This document shows positions 63,517 to 64,000 of a stretch of 64,000 bases of DNA, piece by piece. Under the pieces are notes generated by a model. That model searched no databases. It saw only the letters and a program-made list of their open reading frames with translations, and was not told where the DNA came from. How positions within the stretch are numbered: position 1 is the first letter of the stretch; each line of letters starts with the position of its first letter. This DNA is from Streptomyces sp. NBC_01463. Its GTDB lineage: Bacteria; Actinomycetota; Actinomycetes; Streptomycetales; Streptomycetaceae. The position numbers and the translations under genes were made by a program. The stretch is taken from contig CP109468.1 in assembly GCA_036227345.1 (NCBI GenBank), positions 8,122,001 to 8,186,000 on the forward strand, given 5' to 3'.

Positions 63517-64000
63517 ATGACCGGAATGAAGGCTCGTTTCCTCGGTATCGATGATCTGACCGACGTTCCCTCCGTGGCGGTCGTGGTCGACGTCATGCGC
63601 GCGTTCACCGTGGCCGCCTGTGCGTTCGCCCGGGGGGCGGAGAAGATCGTGCTCGCCGGGTCGCTGGACGAAGCCCGGGCGCTCAAGGACCGCCACCCGG
63701 ACTGGGTGGCGGTCAAGGACGGTCCGCCCGCGCCCGGGTTCGACGCCGTCAACTCGCCCGGCCTGCTGCGCTCCGTCGACCTGGCCGGACGGACCGTGGT
63801 GCAGAAGACCACGGCGGGGACGGTCGGCGCCCTCGCGGTGAAGGAGTCCGAACTGGTGCTGTGCGCCGGCTTCGTGGTGGCGGAGGCAACGGCCCGGCTC
63901 CTGCGGGCGCGCGGCAGCGACCGTGTCACGTTCGTGGTCACGGGCGAGGACGGGCGGGCCGATGAGGACCTGGCGTGTGCGCAGTACATCGCCGGGAGGG
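63517..64000 (+). CDS. 2-phosphosulfolactate phosphatase-like protein (ComB family), 3' end outside window
   Basis: About 160 residues are visible. The start ([54 protein letters not shown]) with the VDVxRAxT motif, [18 protein letters not shown] and TTAGTVGAL matches ComB, which removes phosphate from 2-phosphosulfolactate in archaeal coenzyme M synthesis. Bacteria without coenzyme M also carry it, possibly for sulfolactate or another phosphate ester. ATG 63517 or ATG 63526; no clear ribosome binding site. Confidence 0.85.
   Translation, partial: MTGMKARFLGIDDLTDVPSVAVVVDVMRAFTVAACAFARGAEKIVLAGSLDEARALKDRHPDWVAVKDGPPAPGFDAVNSPGLLRSVDLAGRTVVQKTTAGTVGALAVKESELVLCAGFVVAEATARLLRARGSDRVTFVVTGEDGRADEDLACAQYIAGR

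Noticed and set aside
1..64000. tRNA, rRNA, CRISPR array, insertion sequence, integrase or attachment site
   Set aside because: I looked for tRNA T-loop GGTTCGAATCC-like strings with acceptor stems, regularly spaced repeats and transposase motifs and found none convincing.

Overview
The window is typical Streptomyces chromosome: very high GC, strong third-position GC bias, AGGAGG-type ribosome binding sites and many GTG starts. Gene families such as AA10-CBM2, CebR/CelR, SpoIIE phosphatases, DUF574-type methyltransferases and LPFR microproteins point the same way. No tRNA, rRNA, CRISPR array, insertion sequence or integrase is visible. All assignments come from reading the translated sequence and motifs; no database search was run.

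Layout. (1) 1-3716: a cellulose-degradation island. It holds the 5' end of a CBM2-bearing secreted enzyme, a CelR/CebR-like LacI regulator, an AA10 lytic polysaccharide monooxygenase with CBM2, and four copies of the 14-bp palindrome TGGGAGCGCTCCCA in the promoters. (2) 3847-7935: SRPBCC protein, 42-aa LPFR microprotein, flavin reductase-like protein, catalase, and a phosphotransferase gene broken by a 20-bp tandem duplication. (3) 7979-32303: a complete coelichelin siderophore cluster, cchA to cchK. The NRPS CchH reads A-T-E-C-A-T-E-C-A-T, and its three adenylation codes read as formyl-hydroxy-ornithine, threonine and hydroxy-ornithine. The cluster has a FecCD/ATPase/lipoprotein uptake system, a split ABC exporter (CchG/CchI), an esterase and an MbtH protein. 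At its edge lie an N-acetylglutamate synthase-like GNAT and a second acetylglutamate kinase. Seven DmdR/IdeR-type iron boxes mark the promoters.

(4) 32410-45203: mixed metabolism and regulation: SnoaL-like protein, FdhF/YdeP-type molybdoenzyme, DUF1345 membrane protein, IclR regulator, membrane protein plus winged-helix pair, Ser/Thr kinase, Ohr/OhrR peroxide system, aldo/keto reductase, unknown secreted protein, membrane DnaJ-like protein, DoxX protein and a methyltransferase. (5) 45234-49716: a DUF574-type methyltransferase, then a small type III polyketide cluster: PKS, methyltransferase and FAD hydroxylase in one operon, divergent from a UbiA prenyltransferase. (6) 49732-64000: HAD, SDR, DUF6381-like protein, RNase H, glycosyltransferase, AldO-type oxidase, a MASE1 protein with a SpoIIE phosphatase, small DUF proteins, a secreted lamin-tail protein, a PAS-GAF-SpoIIE-HATPase regulator with a degenerate phosphatase domain, a PL11 rhamnogalacturonan lyase, and the start of a 2-phosphosulfolactate phosphatase-like gene.

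How the genes work together. In iron starvation, release of the DmdR-type repressor should turn on hydroxylation (CchB) and formylation (CchA) of ornithine, assembly (CchH with CchK), export (CchG/CchI), re-uptake (CchCDEF) and iron release (CchJ). The GNAT plus the ArgB paralogue probably raise ornithine supply. That ArgB begins directly at the first catalytic strand, lacks the N-terminal helix used for arginine inhibition in canonical enzymes, and sits behind its own perfect-dyad iron box. It is the most interesting candidate in the window.
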